From Lasioglossum baleicum (taxonomy: Eukaryota > Arthropoda > Insecta > Hymenoptera > Halictidae): 64,000 nucleotides of DNA. This document shows positions 13,512 to 29,422 of this stretch, in pieces (position 1 is the first letter of the stretch; each line of letters opens with the position of its first letter). The notes beneath the pieces are model-generated. The model did not search any database, was not told the origin of the DNA, and was given only the letters and a program-made list of their open reading frames with translations. The position numbers were made by a program, and so were the translations under genes. The stretch covers positions 310,001 to 374,000 of the forward strand of contig NW_027469184.1 of the NCBI RefSeq assembly GCF_051020765.1. The letters are read 5' to 3'.

Positions 13512-15541
13512 CAGAACGCATAACGCATACCGCATAACGCATAACGCATAACGCATAACGCATAACGCATAACGCATAACGCATAACGCATAACGCATAA
13601 CGCATTACGCATAACCCATGACGTATAACGCATAACGCATAACGCATAACGCATAACGCATAACGCATAACGCATAACGCATAACGCATAACGCATAACG
13701 CATAACGCATAACGCATAACGCATAACGCATAACGCATAACGCATAACGCATAACGCAGAACGCATAACGCATACCGCATAACGCATAACGCATAACGCA
13801 TAACGCATAACGCATAACGCATAACGCATAACGCATAACGCATAACGCATAACGCATAACGCATAACGCATAACGCATAACGCATAACGCATAACGCATA
13901 ACGCATAACGCATAACGCATAACGCATAACGCATAACGCATAACGCATAACGCATGTCGCATAACGCATAACGCATAACGCATAACGCATAACGTATAAC
14001 GCATGACGCATAACGCAAAGCCGATAACGCATAACGCATAACGCATAACGCATAACGCATAACGCATAACGCATAACGCATAACGCATAACGCATAACGC
14101 ATAACGCATAACGCATTACGCATAACCCATGACGTATAACGCATAACGCATAACGCATAACGCATAACGCATAACGCATAACGCATAACGCATAACGCAT
14201 AACGCATAACGCATAACGCATAACGCATAACGCATAACGCATAACGCATAACGCATAACGCATAACGCATAACGCATAACGCATAACGCATAACGCAGAA
14301 CGCATAACGCATACCGCATAACGCATAACGCATAACGCATAACGCATAACGCATAACGCATAACGCATAACGCATAACGCATAACGCATTACGCATAACC
14401 CATGACGTATAACGCATAACGCATAACGCATAACGCATAACGCATAACGCATAACGCATAACGCATAACGCATAACGCATAACGCATAACGCATAACGCA
14501 TAACGCATAACGCATAACGCATAACGCATAACGCATAACGCATAACGCATAACGCAGAACGCATAACGCATACCGCATAACGCATAACGCATAACGCATA
14601 ACGCATAACGCATAACGCATAACGCATAACGCATAACGCATAACGCATAACGCATAACGCATAACGCATAACGCATAACGCATAACGCATAACGCATAAC
14701 GCATAACGCATAACGCATAACGCATAACGCATAACGCATAACGCATGTCGCATAACGCATAACGCATAACGCATAACGCATAACGTATAACGCATGACGC
14801 ATAACGCAAAGCCGATAACGCATAACGCATAACGCATAACGCATAACGCATAACGCATAACGCATAACGCATAACGCATAACGCATAACGCATAACGCAT
14901 AACGCATAACGCATTACGCATAACCCATGACGTATAACGCATAACGCATAACGCATAACGCATAACGCATAACGCATAACGCATAAAGCATAACGCATAA
15001 CGCATAACGCATAACGCATAACGCATAACGCATAACGCATAACGCATAACGCATAACGCATAACGCATAACGCATAACGCATAACGCATAACGCATAACG
15101 CATAACGCATAACGCAGAACGCATAACGCATACCGCATAACGCATAACGCATAACGCATAACGCATAACGCATTACGCATAACGCATAACGCATAACGCA
15201 TTACGCATAACCCATGACGTATAACGCATAACGCATAACGCATAACGCATAACGCATAACGCATAACGCATAACGCATAACGCATAACGCATAACGCATA
15301 ACGCATAACGCATAACGCATAACGCATAACGCATAACGCATAACGCATAACGCATAACGCATAACGCATAACGCATAACGCATAACGCAGAACGCATAAC
15401 GCATACCGCATAACGCATAACGCATAACGCATAACGCATAACGCATAACGCATAACGCATGACGCATAACGCATAACGCATAACGCATAACGCATAACGC
15501 ATAACGCATAACGCATAACGCATAACGCATAACGCATGTCG
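13512..15541 (+). repeat. E-E-F cassette, three tandem copies
   Basis: Cassettes are 13512/13757/13953, 14296/14555/14744 and 15115/15388/15535, with periods of 784 and 819 bp. Only the last F is followed by caaaacg, matching the last cassette of the 7.8-9.0 kb group. The extra copy therefore appears to be an internal cassette, as expected from unequal exchange or replication slippage at cassette scale. Confidence 0.85.
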
Positions 15542-17572
15542 CATAACGCATAACGCAAAACGCATGACGCATAACGCATAACGCATAACGTATAACGCAT
15601 GACGCATAACGCAAAGCCGATAACGCATAACGCATAACGCATAACGCATAACGCATAACGCATAACGCATAACGCATAACGCATAACGCATGACGCATAA
15701 CGCATAACGCATGACGCATAACGCATAACGCATAACGCATTACGCATAACGCATAACGCATAACGCATGACGCATAACGCAAAGCCGATAACGCATAACG
15801 CATAACGCATAACGCATAACGCATAACGCATAACGCATAACGCATAACGCATAACGCATAACGCATAACGCATAACGCATAACGCATAACGCATAACGCA
15901 TAACGCATAACGCATAACGCATAACGCATAACGCATAACGCATAACGCATAACGCATAACGCATAACGCACAACGCATAACGCATAACGCATAACACATA
16001 ACGACATAACGCATAACGCATAACGCATAACGCATAACGCATAACGCATAACGCATAACGCATAACGCATAACGCATAACGCATAACGCATAACGCATAA
16101 CGCATAACGCATAACGCATAACGCATAACGCATAACGCATAACGCATAACGCATAACGCATAACGTATAACGCATAACGCATAACGCATAACGCATAACG
16201 CATAACGCATAACGCATAACGCATAACGCATAACGCATTACGCATAACGCTTAACGCATAATCCATAACGGATAACGCATAACCCATAACGCATAACGCA
16301 AAGCCGATAACGCATAACGCATTACGCATAACGCATAACGTATAACGCATAACGCATAACGCATAACGCATAACGCATAACGCATAACGCATAACGCATA
16401 ACGCATAACGCATTACGCATAACGCTTAACGCATAATCCATAACGGATAACGCATAACCCATAACGCATAACGCAAAGCCGATAACGCATAACGCATTAC
16501 GCATAACCCATGACGCATAACGCATAACGCATAACGCATAACGCATAACGCATAACGCATAACGCATAACGCATAACGCATAACGCATGACGCATAACGC
16601 AAAGCCGATAACGCATAACGCATAACGCATAACGCATAACGCATAACGCATAACGCATAACGCATAACGCATAACGCATAACGCATAACGCATAACGCAT
16701 GACGCATAACGCATAACGCATAACGCATTACGCATAACGCATAACGCATGACGCATAACGCAAAGCCGATAACGCATAACGCATAACGTATAACGCATAA
16801 CGCATAACGCATAACGCATAACGCATAACGCATAACGCATAACGCATAACGCATAACGCATAACGCATAACGCATATCGCATAACGCATAACGCATATCG
16901 CATAACGCATAACGCATAACGCATGACGCATAACGCAAAGCCGATAACGCATAACGCATAACGCATAACGCATAACGCATAACGCATAACGCATAACGCA
17001 TAACGCATAACGCATAACGCATAACGCATAACGCATGACGCATAACGCATAACGCATAACGCATTACGCATAACGCATAACGCATGACGCATAACGCAAA
17101 GCCGATAACGCATAACGCATAACGTATAACGCATAACGCATAACGCATAACGCATAACGCATAACGCATAACGCATAACGCATAACGCATAACGCATAAC
17201 GCATAACGCATAACGCAAAACGCATAACGCATAACGCATAACGCATAACGCATAACGCATAACGCATAACGCATAACGCATAACGCATAACGCATAACGC
17301 ATAACGCATAACGCATAACGCATAACGCATAACGCATAACGCATAACGCATAACGCATAACGCATAACGCATAACGCATAACGCATAACGCATAACGCAT
17401 AACGCATAACGCATAACGCATAACGCATTACGCATAACCCATGACGTATAACGCATAACGCATAACGCATAACGCATAACGCATAACGCATAACGCATAA
17501 CGCATAACGCATAACGCATAACGCATAACGCATAACGCATAACGCATAACGCATAACGCATAACGCATAACG

Positions 17573-17578
17573 CATACG
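17573..17578 (+). repeat. 6-bp unit (one-base deletion)
   Basis: catacg replaces cataacg and moves the phase back by one. This is confirmed because the next A block (18272) is in phase 2 where the previous one (16425) is in phase 3. The only other 6-bp unit is at 19911-19916, in a different context: three units after a catgacg there, three units before a cagaacg here. They may be independent events. Confidence 0.9.
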
Positions 17579-19910
17579 CATAACGCATAACGCAGAACGC
17601 ATAACGCATAACGCATAACGCATAACGCATAACGCATAACGCATAACGCATAACGCATAACGCATAACGCATAACGCATAACGCATAACGCATAACGCAT
17701 AACGCATAACGCATAACGCATAACGCATAACGCATAACGCATAACGCATAACGCATAACGCATAACGCATAACGCATAACGCATAACGCATAACGCATAA
17801 CGCATAACGCATAACGCATAACGCATAACGCATAACGCATAACGCATAACGCATAACGCATAACCCATAACGCATAACGCATAACGCATAACGCATAACG
17901 CATGACGCATAACGCATAACGCATAACGCATAACGCATAACGCATAACGCATAACGCATAACGCATAACGCATAACGCATAACGCATAACGCATGTCGCA
18001 TAACGCATAACGCAAAACGCATGACGCATAACGCATAACGCATAACGCATAACGTATAACGCATGACGCATAACGCAAAGCCGATAACGCATAACGCATA
18101 ACGCATAACGCATAACGCATAACGCATAACGCATAACGCATAACGCATAACGCATAACGCATGACGCATTACGCATAACGCATAACGGATAACGCATAAC
18201 GCATAACGCATAACGCATAACGCATAACGCATAACGCATAACGCATAACGCATAACGCATTACGCATAACGCTTAACGCATAATCCATAACGGATAACGC
18301 ATAACCCATAACGCATAACGCAAAGCCGATAACGCATAACGCATTACGCATAACCCATGACGCATAACGCATAACGCATAACGCATAACGCATAACGCAT
18401 AACGCATAACGCATAACGCATAACGCATAACGCATAACGCATAACGCATAACGCATAACGCATAACGCATAACGCATAACGCATAACGCATAACGCATAA
18501 CGCATAACGCATAACGCATAACGCATAACGCATAACGCATAACGCATAACGCATAACGCATAACGCATAACGCATAACGCATAACGCATAACGCATAACG
18601 CATAACGCATAACGCATAACGCATAACGCATAACGCATAACGCATAACGCATAACGCATAACGCATAACGCATGACGCATAACGCATAACGCATAACGCA
18701 TAACGCATAACGCATAACGCATAACGCATAACGCATAACGCATAACGCATGTCGCATAACGCATAACGCAAAACGCATGACGCATAACGCATAACGCATA
18801 ACGCATAACGTATAACGCATGACGCATAACGCAAAGCCGATAACGCATAACGCATAACGCATAACGCATAACGCATAACGCATAACGCATAACGCATAAC
18901 GCATAACGCATAACGCATAACGCATGACGCATAACGCATAACGCATAACGCATTACGCATAACGCATAACGCATAACGCATGACGCATAACGCAAAGCCG
19001 ATAACGCATAACGCATAACGCATAACGCATAACGCATAACGCATAACGCATAACGCATAACGCATAACGCATAACGCATAACGCATAACGCATAACGCAT
19101 AACGCATAACGCATAACGCATAACGCATAACGCATAACGCATAACGCATAACGCATAACGCATAACGCATAACGCATAACGCATAACGCATAACGCATAA
19201 CGCATAACGCACAACGCATAACGCATAACGCATAACACATAACGACATAACGCATAACGCATAACGCATAACGCATAACGCATAACGCATAACGCATAAC
19301 GCATAACGCATAACGCATAACGCATAACGCATAACGCATAACGCATAACGCATAACGCATAACGCATAACGCATAACGCATAACGCATAACGCATAACGC
19401 ATAACGCATAACGCATAACGCATAACGCATAACGTATAACGCATAACGCATAACGCATAACGCATAACGCATAACGCATAACGCATAACGCATTACGCAT
19501 AACGCTTAACGCATAATCCATAACGGATAACGCATAACCCATAACGCATAACGCAAAGCCGATAACGCATAACGCATTACGCATAACGCATAACGTATAA
19601 CGCATAACGCATAACGCATAACGCATAACGCATAACGCATAACGCATAACGCATAACGCATTACGCATAACGCTTAACGCATAATCCATAACGGATAACG
19701 CATAACCCATAACGCATAACGCAAAGCCGATAACGCATAACGCATTACGCATAACCCATGACGCATAACGCATAACGCATAACGCATAACGCATAACGCA
19801 TAACGCATAACGCATAACGCATAACGCATAACGCATAACGCATAACGCATAACGCATAACGCATAACGCATAACGCATAACGCATAACGCATGACGCATA
19901 ACGCATAACG

Positions 19911-19916
19911 CATACG
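19911..19916 (+). repeat. 6-bp unit (second one-base deletion)
   Basis: catacg lies three units after catgacg (19890) and upstream of the D pair at 19952. The phase drops from 3 to 2 and is restored to 3 by the extra A at 20575. Confidence 0.9.
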
Positions 19917-21401
19917 CATAACGCATAACGCATAACGCATAACGCATAACGCATATCGCATAACGCATAACGCATATCGCATAACGCATAACGCATAACG
20001 CATGACGCATAACGCAAAGCCGATAACGCATAACGCATAACGCATAACGCATAACGCATAACGCATAACGCATAACGCATAACGCATAACGCATAACGCA
20101 TAACGCATAACGCATAACGCATGACGCATAACGCATAACGCATAACGCATTACGCATAACGCATAACGCATAACGCATGACGCATAACGCAAAGCCGATA
20201 ACGCATAACGCATAACGCATAACGCATAACGCATAACGCATAACGCATAACGCATAACGCATAACGCATAACGCATAACGCATAACGCATAACGCATAAC
20301 GCATAACGCATAACGCATAACGCATAACGCATAACGCATAACGCATAACGCATAACGCATAACGCATAACGCATAACGCATAACGCATAACGCATAACGC
20401 ATAACGCATAACGCATAACGCATAACGCATAACGCATAACGCATAACGCATAACGCATAACGCATAACGCATAACGCATAACGCATAACGCATAACGCAT
20501 AACGCATAACGCATAACGCATAACGCATAACGCATAACGCATAACGCATAACGCATAACGCATAACGCATAACGACATAACGCATAACGCATAACGCATA
20601 ACGCATAACGCATAACGCATAACGCATAACGCATAACGCATAACGCATAACGCATAACGCATAACGCATAACGCATAACGCATAACGCATAACGCATAAC
20701 GCATAACGCATAACGCATAACGCATAACGCATTACGCATAACGCTTAACGCATAATCCATAACGGATAACGCATAACCCATAACGCATAACGCAAAGCCG
20801 ATAACGCATAACGCATTACGCATAACCCATGACGCATAACGCATAACGCATAACGCATAACGCATAACGCATAACGCATAACGCATAACGCATAACGCAT
20901 AACGCATAACGCATAACGCATAACGCATAACGCATAACGCATAACGCATAACGCATAACGCATAACGCATAACGCATAACGCATAACGCATAACGCATAA
21001 CGCATAACGCATAACGCATAACGCATAACGCATAACGCATAACGCATAACGCATTACGCATAACGCTTAACGCATAATCCATAACGGATAACGCATAACC
21101 CATAACGCATAACGCATAACGCATAACGCATAACGCATAACGCATAACGCATAACGCATAACGCATAACGCATAACGCATAACGCATAACGCATAACGCA
21201 TAACGCATAACGCATAACGCATAACGCATAACGCATAACGCATAACGCATAACGCATAACGCATAACGCATAACGCATAACGCATAACGCATAACGCATA
21301 ACGCATAACGCATAACGCATAACGCATAACGCATAACGCATAACGCATAACGCATAACGCATAACGCATAACGCATAACGCATAACGCATAACGCATAAC
21401 G

Positions 21402-22073
21402 CATTACGCATAACGCTTAACGCATAACGCATAACGCATAATCCATAACGGATAACGCATAACCCATAACGCTTAACGCAAAGCCGATAACGCATAACGC
21501 ATTACGCATAACCCATGACGTATAACGCATAACGCATAACGCATAACGCATAACGCATAACGCATAACGCATAACGCATAACGCATAACGCATAACGCAT
21601 AACGCATAACGCATAACGCATAACGCATAACGCATAACGCATAACGCATAACGCATAACGCAGAACGCATAACGCATACCGCATAACGCATAACGCATAA
21701 CGCATAACGCATAACGCATAACGCATAACGCATAACGCATAACGCATAACGCATAACGCATAACGCATAACGCATAACGCATAACGCATAACGCATAACG
21801 CATAACGCATAACGCATAACGCATAACGCATAACGCATAACGCATAACGCATAACGCATAACGCATAACGCATAACGCATAACGCATAACGCATAACGCA
21901 TAACGCATAACGCATGACGCATAACGCATAACGCATAACGCAAAACTCATAACGCATAACGCATAACGCATAATGCATAACGCATAATCCATAACGGATA
22001 ACGCATAATCCATAACGCCTGAAGCATAACGCTAAGCCGATAACGCATAACGCATAACGCATAACCCATGACG
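21402..22073 (+). repeat. A3-E-B cassette, first copy
   Basis: A3 is an A block with two extra canonical units after cttaacg and a second cttaacg just before caaagcc, followed by catgacg and tataacg. Its first cttaacg is at 21416. E follows at 21661 and B (cctgaag) at 22018. The cassette recurs with A3 at 29038, 32982, 34291 and 35075 (B at 29535, 33479, 34893, 35579). Versions without E have A3 at 48632, 52891, 58053, 59895 and 62192; in the last two a cataact (60224, 62542) sits between A3 and B. Confidence 0.82.
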
Positions 22074-24547
22074 CATAACGCATAACGCATAACGCATAAC
22101 GCATAACGCATAACGCATAACGCATAACGCATAACGCATAACGCATAACGCATAACGCATAACGCATAACGCATAACGCATAACGCATAACGCATAACGC
22201 ATAACGCATAACGCATTACGCATAACGCATAATCCATAACGGATAACGCATAACCCATAACGCATAACGCAAAGCCGATAACGCATAACGCATTACGCAT
22301 AACCCATGACGCATAACGCATAACGCATAACGCATAACGCATAACGCATAACGCATAACGCATAACGCATAACGCATAACGCATAACGCATAACGCATAA
22401 CGCATAACGCATAACGCATAACGCATAACGCATAACGCATAACGCATAACGCATAACGCATAACGCATAACGCATAACGCATAACGCATAACGCATAACG
22501 CATAACGCATAACGCATAACGCATAACGCATAACGCATAACGCATAACGCATAACGCATAACGCATAACGCACAACGCATAACGCATAACGCATAACACA
22601 TAACGACATAACGCATAACGCATAACGCATAACGCATAACGCATAACGCATAACGCATAACGCATAACGCATAACGCATAACGCATAACGCATAACGCAT
22701 AACGCATAACGCATAACGCATAACGCATAACGCATAACGCATAACGCACAACGCATAACGCATAACGCATAACACATAACGACATAACGCATAACGCATA
22801 ACGCATAACGCATAACGCATAACGCATAACGCATAACGCATAACGCATAACGCATAACGCATAACGCATAACGCATAACGCATAACGCATAACGCATAAC
22901 GCATAACGCATAACGCATAACGCATAACGCATAACGCATAACACATAACGCATAACGCACAACGCATAACGTATAACGCATAACGCATAACGCATAACGC
23001 ATAACGCATAACGCATAACGCATAACGCATAACGCATAACGCATAACGCATAACGCATTACGCATAACGCTTAACGCATAATCCATAACGGATAACGCAT
23101 AACCCATAACGCATAACGCAAAGCCGATAACGCATAACGCATTACGCATAACGCATAACGTATAACGCATAAAGCATAACGCATAACGCATAACGCATAA
23201 CGCATAACGCATAACGCATAACGCATAACGCATAACGCATTACGCATAACGCTTAACGCATAATCCATAACGGATAACGCATAACCCATAACGCATAACG
23301 CAAAGCCGATAACGCATAACGCATTACGCATAACCCATGACGCATAACGCATAACGCATAACGCATAACGCATAACGCATAACGCATAACGCATAACGCA
23401 TAACGCATAACGCATAACGCATAACGCATAACGCATAACGCATAACGCATAACGCATAACGCATAACGCATAACGCATAACGCATGTCGCATAACGCATA
23501 ACGCAAAACGCATGACGCATAACGCATAACGCATAACGCATAACGCATAACGTATAACGCATGACGCATAACGCAAAGCCGATAACGCATAACGCATAAC
23601 GCATAACGCATAACGCATAACGCATAACGCATAACGCATAACGCATAACGCATAACGCATAACGCATAACGCATGACGCATAACGCATAACGCATAACGC
23701 ATTACGCATAACGCATAACGCATAACGCATGACGCATAACGCAAAGCCGATAACGCATAACGCATAACGCATAACGCATAACGCATAACGCATAACGCAT
23801 AACGCATAACGCATAACGCATAACGCATAACGCATAACGCATAACGCATAACGCATAACGCATAACGCATAACGCATAACGCATAACCCATAACGCATAA
23901 CGCATAACGCATAACGCATAACGCATAACGCATAACGCACAACGCATAACGCATAACGCAGAACACATAACGACATAACGCATAACGCATAACGCATAAC
24001 GCATAACGCATAACGCATAACGCATAACGCATAACGCATAACGCATAACGCATAACGCATAACGCATAACGCATAACGCATAACGCATAACGCATAACGC
24101 ATAACGCATAACGCATAACGCATAACGCATAACGCATAACGCATAACGCATAACGCATAACGCATAACGCATAACGCATAACGCATAACGTATAACGCAT
24201 AACGCATAACGCATAACGCATAACGCATAACGCATTACGCATAACCCATGACGTATAACGCATAACGCATAACGCATAACGCATAACGCATAACGCATAA
24301 CGCATAACGCATAACGCATAACGCATAACGCATAACGCATAACGCAGAACGCATAACGCATACCGCATAACGCATAACGCATAACGCATAACGCATAACG
24401 CATAACGCATAACGCATAACGCATAACGCATAACGCATAACGCATAACGCATAACGCATAACGCATAACGCATAACGCATAACGCATAACGCATAACGCA
24501 TAACGCATAACGCATAACGCATAACGCATAACGCATAACGCATAACG
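21906..24547. repeat. Higher-order domain 5
   Basis: It begins with B (cctgaag 22018) and continues with an A block whose cttaacg is replaced by a canonical unit (about 22225), two C blocks 176 bp apart (22606, 22782), A1-A2 (23070, 23252; cataaag at 23168), F (23483), a variant C with cagaaca (23973) and E (24345). The rest is canonical runs. The close C-C spacing is unusual for the window. Confidence 0.7.
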
Positions 24548-27500
24548 CATGACGCATAACCCATAACGCATAACGCATAACGCAAAACTCATAACGCATA
24601 ACGCATAACGCATAATGCATAACGCATAATCCATAACGGATAACGCATAATCCATAACGCCTGAAGCATAACGCTAAGCCGATAACGCATAACGCATAAC
24701 GCATAACCCATGACGCATAACGCATAACGCATAACGCATAACGCATAACGCATAACGCATAACGCATAACGCATAACGCATAACGCATAACGCATAACGC
24801 ATAACGCATAACGCATAACGCATAACGCATTACGCATAACGCTTAACGCATAATCCATAACGGATAACGCATAACCCATAACGCATAACGCAAAGCCGAT
24901 AACGCATAACGCATTACGCATAACCCATGACGCATAACGCATAACGCATAACGCATAACGCATAACGCATAACGCATAACGCATAACGCATAACGCATAA
25001 CGCATAACGCATAACGCATAACGCATAACGCATAACGCATAACGCATAACGCATAACGCATAACGCATAACGCATAACGCATAACGCATAACGCATAACG
25101 CATAACGCATAACGCATAACGCATAACGCATAACGCATAACGCATAACGCATAACGCATAACGCATAACGCATAACGCATAACGCATAACGCATAACGCA
25201 TAACGCATAACGCATAACGCACAACGCATAACGCATAACGCATAACACATAACGACATAACGCATAACGCATAACGCATAACGCATAACGCATAACGCAT
25301 AACGCATAACGCATAACGCATAACGCATAACGCATAACGCATAACGCATAACGCATAACGCATAACGCATAACGCATAACGCATAACGCATAACGCATAT
25401 CGCATAACGCATAACGCATATCGCATAACGCATAACGCATAACGCATGACGCATAACGCAAAGCCGATAACGCATAACGCATAACGCATAACGCATAACG
25501 CATAACGCATAACGCATAACGCATAACGCATAACGCATAACGCATAACGCATAACGCATAACGCATAACGCATAACGCATAACGCATAACGCATAACGCA
25601 TAACGCATAACGCATAACGCATAACGCATAACGCATAACGCATAACGCATAACGCATAACGCATAACGCATAACGCATAACGCATAACGCATAACGCATA
25701 ACGCATAACGCATAACGCATAACGCATAACGCATAACGCATAACGCATAACGCATAACGCATAACGCATAACGCATAACGCATAACGCATAACGCATGAC
25801 GCATAACGCATAACGCATAACGCATAACGCATAACGCATAACGCATAACGCATAACGCATAACGCATAACGCATGTCGCATAACGCATAACGCAAAACGC
25901 ATGACGCATAACGCATAACGCATAACGCATAACGTATAACGCATGACGCATAACGCAAAGATGATAACGCATAACGCATAACGCATAACGCATAACGCAT
26001 AACGCATAACGCATAACGCATAACGCATAACGCATAACGCATAACGCATGACGCATAACGCATAACGCATAACGCATTACGCATAACGCATAACGCATAA
26101 CGCATGACGCATAACGCAAAGCCGATAACGCATAACGCATAACGCATAACGCATAACGCATAACGCATAACGCATAACGCATAACGCATAACGCATAACG
26201 CATAACGCATAACGCATAACGCATAACGCATAACGCATAACGCATAACGCATAACGCATAACGCATAACGCATAACGCATAACGCATAACGCATAACGCA
26301 TAACGCATAACGCATAACGCATAACGCATAACGCACAACGCATAACGCATAACGCATAACACATAACGACATAACGCATAACGCATAACGCATAACGCAT
26401 AACGCATAACGCATAACGCATAACGCATAACGCATAACGCATAACGCATAACGCATAACGCATAACGCATAACGCATAACGCATAACGCATAACGCATAA
26501 CGCATAACGCATAACGTATAACGCATAACGCATAACGCATAACGCATAACGCATAACGCATAACGCATAACGCATAACGCATAACGCATAACGCATAACG
26601 CATAACGCATAACGCATAACGCATAACGCATAACGCATAACGCATAACGCATAACGCATAACGCATAACGCATAACGCATAACGCATAACGCATAACGCA
26701 TAACGCATAACGCATGACGCATAACGCATAACGCATAACGCATAACGCATAACGCATGACGCATAACCCATAACGCATAACGCAAAACGCATAACGAATA
26801 ACGCATATCGCATAACGCATAACGCATAACGCATAACGCATAACGCATAACGCATAACGCATAACGCATAACGCATAACGCATAACGCATAACGCATAAC
26901 GCATAACGCATAACGCATAACGCATAACGCATTACGCATAATCCATAACGGATAACCCATAACGCAAAGCCGATAACGCATAACGCATTACGCATAACCC
27001 ATGACGCATAACGCATAACGCATAACGCATAACGCATAACGCATAACGCATAACGCATAACGCATAACGCATAACGCATAACGCATAACGCATAACGCAT
27101 AACGCATAACGCATAACGCATAACGCATAACGCATAACGCATAACGCATAACGCATAACGCATAACGCATAACGCATAACGCATAACGCATAACGCATAA
27201 CGCATAACGCATAACGCATAACGCATAACGCATAACGCATAACGCATAACGCATAACGCATAACGCATAACGCATAACGCATAACGCATAACGCATAACG
27301 CATAACGCATAACGCATAACGCATAACGCATAACGCATAACGCATAACGCATGACGCATAACGCATAACGCATAACGCATTACGCATAACGCATAACGCA
27401 TAACGCATGACGCATAACGCAAAGCCGATAACGCATAACGCATAACGCATAACGCATAACGCATAACGCATAACGCAAAACGCATAACGCATAACGCATA

Positions 27501-29422
27501 ACGCATAACGCATAACGCATAACGCATAACGCATAACGCATAACGCATAACGCATAACGCATAACGCATGACGCATAACGCATAACGCATAACGCATTAC
27601 GCATAACGCATAACGCATAACGCATGACGCATAACGCAAAGCCGATAACGCATAACGCATAACGCATAACGCATAACGCATAACGCATAACGCAAAACGC
27701 ATAACGCATAACGCATAACGCATAACGCATAACGCATAACGCATAACGCATAACGCATAACGCATAACGCACAACGCATAACGCATAACGCATAACACAT
27801 AACGACATAACGCATAACGCATAACGCATAACGCATAACGCATAACGCATAACGCATAACGCATAACGCATAACGCATAACGCATAACGCATAACGCATA
27901 ACGCATAACGCATAACGCATAACGCATAACGCATAACGCATAACGCATAACGCATAACGCATAACGCATAACGCATAACGCATAACGCATAACGCATAAC
28001 GCATAACGTATAACGCATAACGCATAACGCATAACGCATAACGCATAACGCATAACGCATAACGCATAACGCATTACGCATAACGCTTAACGCATAATCC
28101 ATAACGGATAACGCATAACCCATAACGCATAACGCAAAGCCGATAACGCATAACGCATTACGCATAACGCATAACGTATAACGCATAACGCATAACGCAT
28201 AACGCATAACGCATAACGCATAACGCATAACGCATAACGCATAACGCATTACGCATAACGCTTAACGCATAATCCATAACGGATAACGCATAACCCATAA
28301 CGCATAACGCATAACGCATAACGCATAACGCATAACGCATAACGCATAACGCATAACGCATAACGCATAACGCATTACGCATAACGCATAACGCATAACG
28401 CATGACGCATAACGCAAAGCCGATAACGCATAACGCATAACGCATAACGCATAACGCATAACGCATAACGCATAACGCATAACGCATAACGCATAACGCA
28501 TAACGCATAACGCATAACGCATAACGCATTACGCATAACGCTTAACGCATAATCCATAACGGATAACGCATAACCCATAACGCATAACGCAAAGCCGATA
28601 ACGCATAACGCATTACGCATAACCCATGACGCATAACGCATAACGCATAACGCATAACGCATAACGCATAACGCATAACGCATAACGCATAACGCATAAC
28701 GCATAACGCATAACGCATAACGCATAACGCATAACGCATAACGCATAACGCATAACGCATAACGCATAACGCATAACGCATAACGCATAACGCATAACGC
28801 ATAACGCATAACGCATAACGCATAACGCATAACGCATAACGCATAACGCATAACGCATAACGCATAACGCATAACGCATAACGCATAACGCATAACGCAT
28901 AACGCATAACGCATAACGCATAACGCATAACGCATAACGCATAACGCATAACGCATAACGCATAACGCATAACGCATAACGCATAACGCATAACGCATAA
29001 CGCATAACGCATAACGCATAACGCATTACGCATAACGCTTAACGCATAACGCATAACGCATAATCCATAACGGATAACGCATAACCCATAACGCTTAACG
29101 CAAAGCCGATAACGCATAACGCATTACGCATAACCCATGACGTATAACGCATAACGCATAACGCATAACGCATAACGCATAACGCATAACGCATAACGCA
29201 TAACGCAGAACGCATAACGCATACCGCATAACGCATAACGCATAACGCATAACGCATAACGCATAACGCATAACGCATAACGCATAACGCATAACGCATA
29301 ACGCATAACGCATAACGCATAACGCATAACGCATAACGCATAACGCATAACGCATAACGCATAACGCATAACGCATAACGCATAACGCATAACGCATAAC
29401 GCATAACGCATAACGCATAACG
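24548..29422. repeat. Higher-order domain 6, first copy of the 3.95-kb duplication
   Basis: Order: B (24660), A2 (24842), C (25255), D (25396/25417), F (25872) followed by a caaagatg-like variant of caaagcc/gataacg near 25957, C (26369), tataacg (26517), catgacg (26755), aataacg (26797) with catatcg (26804), a shortened A near 26931, C (27805), A1 (28086), truncated A (28261), A2 (28541), A3 (29038) and E (29206). From about 26.3 kb onward the order repeats in domain 7 at an offset of 3944-3958 bp. 28632-29020 is one long canonical run. Confidence 0.75.

Larger units (their letters stand above)
10304..16235. repeat. Higher-order domain 3, expanded copy of domain 2
   Basis: Order: B (10304-10471), A (10927), C with doubled cacaacg (11340, extra A 11382), F (11656), C (12125), A1 (12364), A2 (12532), D (12770/12791), caaaacg near 13092, three E-E-F cassettes, C (16004), then A1 at 16250. 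Offsets from domain 2 landmarks are 5610, 5673, 5736, 5729, 5722, 5722, 5722 and 5694 bp, then about 6576-6597 bp after the extra cassette. Apart from the cassette, the offsets differ only by multiples of 7, apart from one-base counting shifts at C. A lone cataaag sits at 14982. There are no genes. Confidence 0.8.
16236..21905. repeat. Higher-order domain 4 (A/C/D/F)
   Basis: Order: A1-A2 (16250, 16425), D (16873/16894), caaaacg near 17216, a 6-bp unit (17573-17578), a lone cagaacg (17593), F (17992), A2 (18272), F (18748), C (19245), A1-A2 (19505, 19673), a second 6-bp unit (19911-19916), D (19952/19973), a variant C (20575), A (20744), truncated A (21066), A3 (21416) and E (21661). The run around 21110-21400 is almost purely canonical. 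This domain holds both one-base deletions found in the window. Confidence 0.7.
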
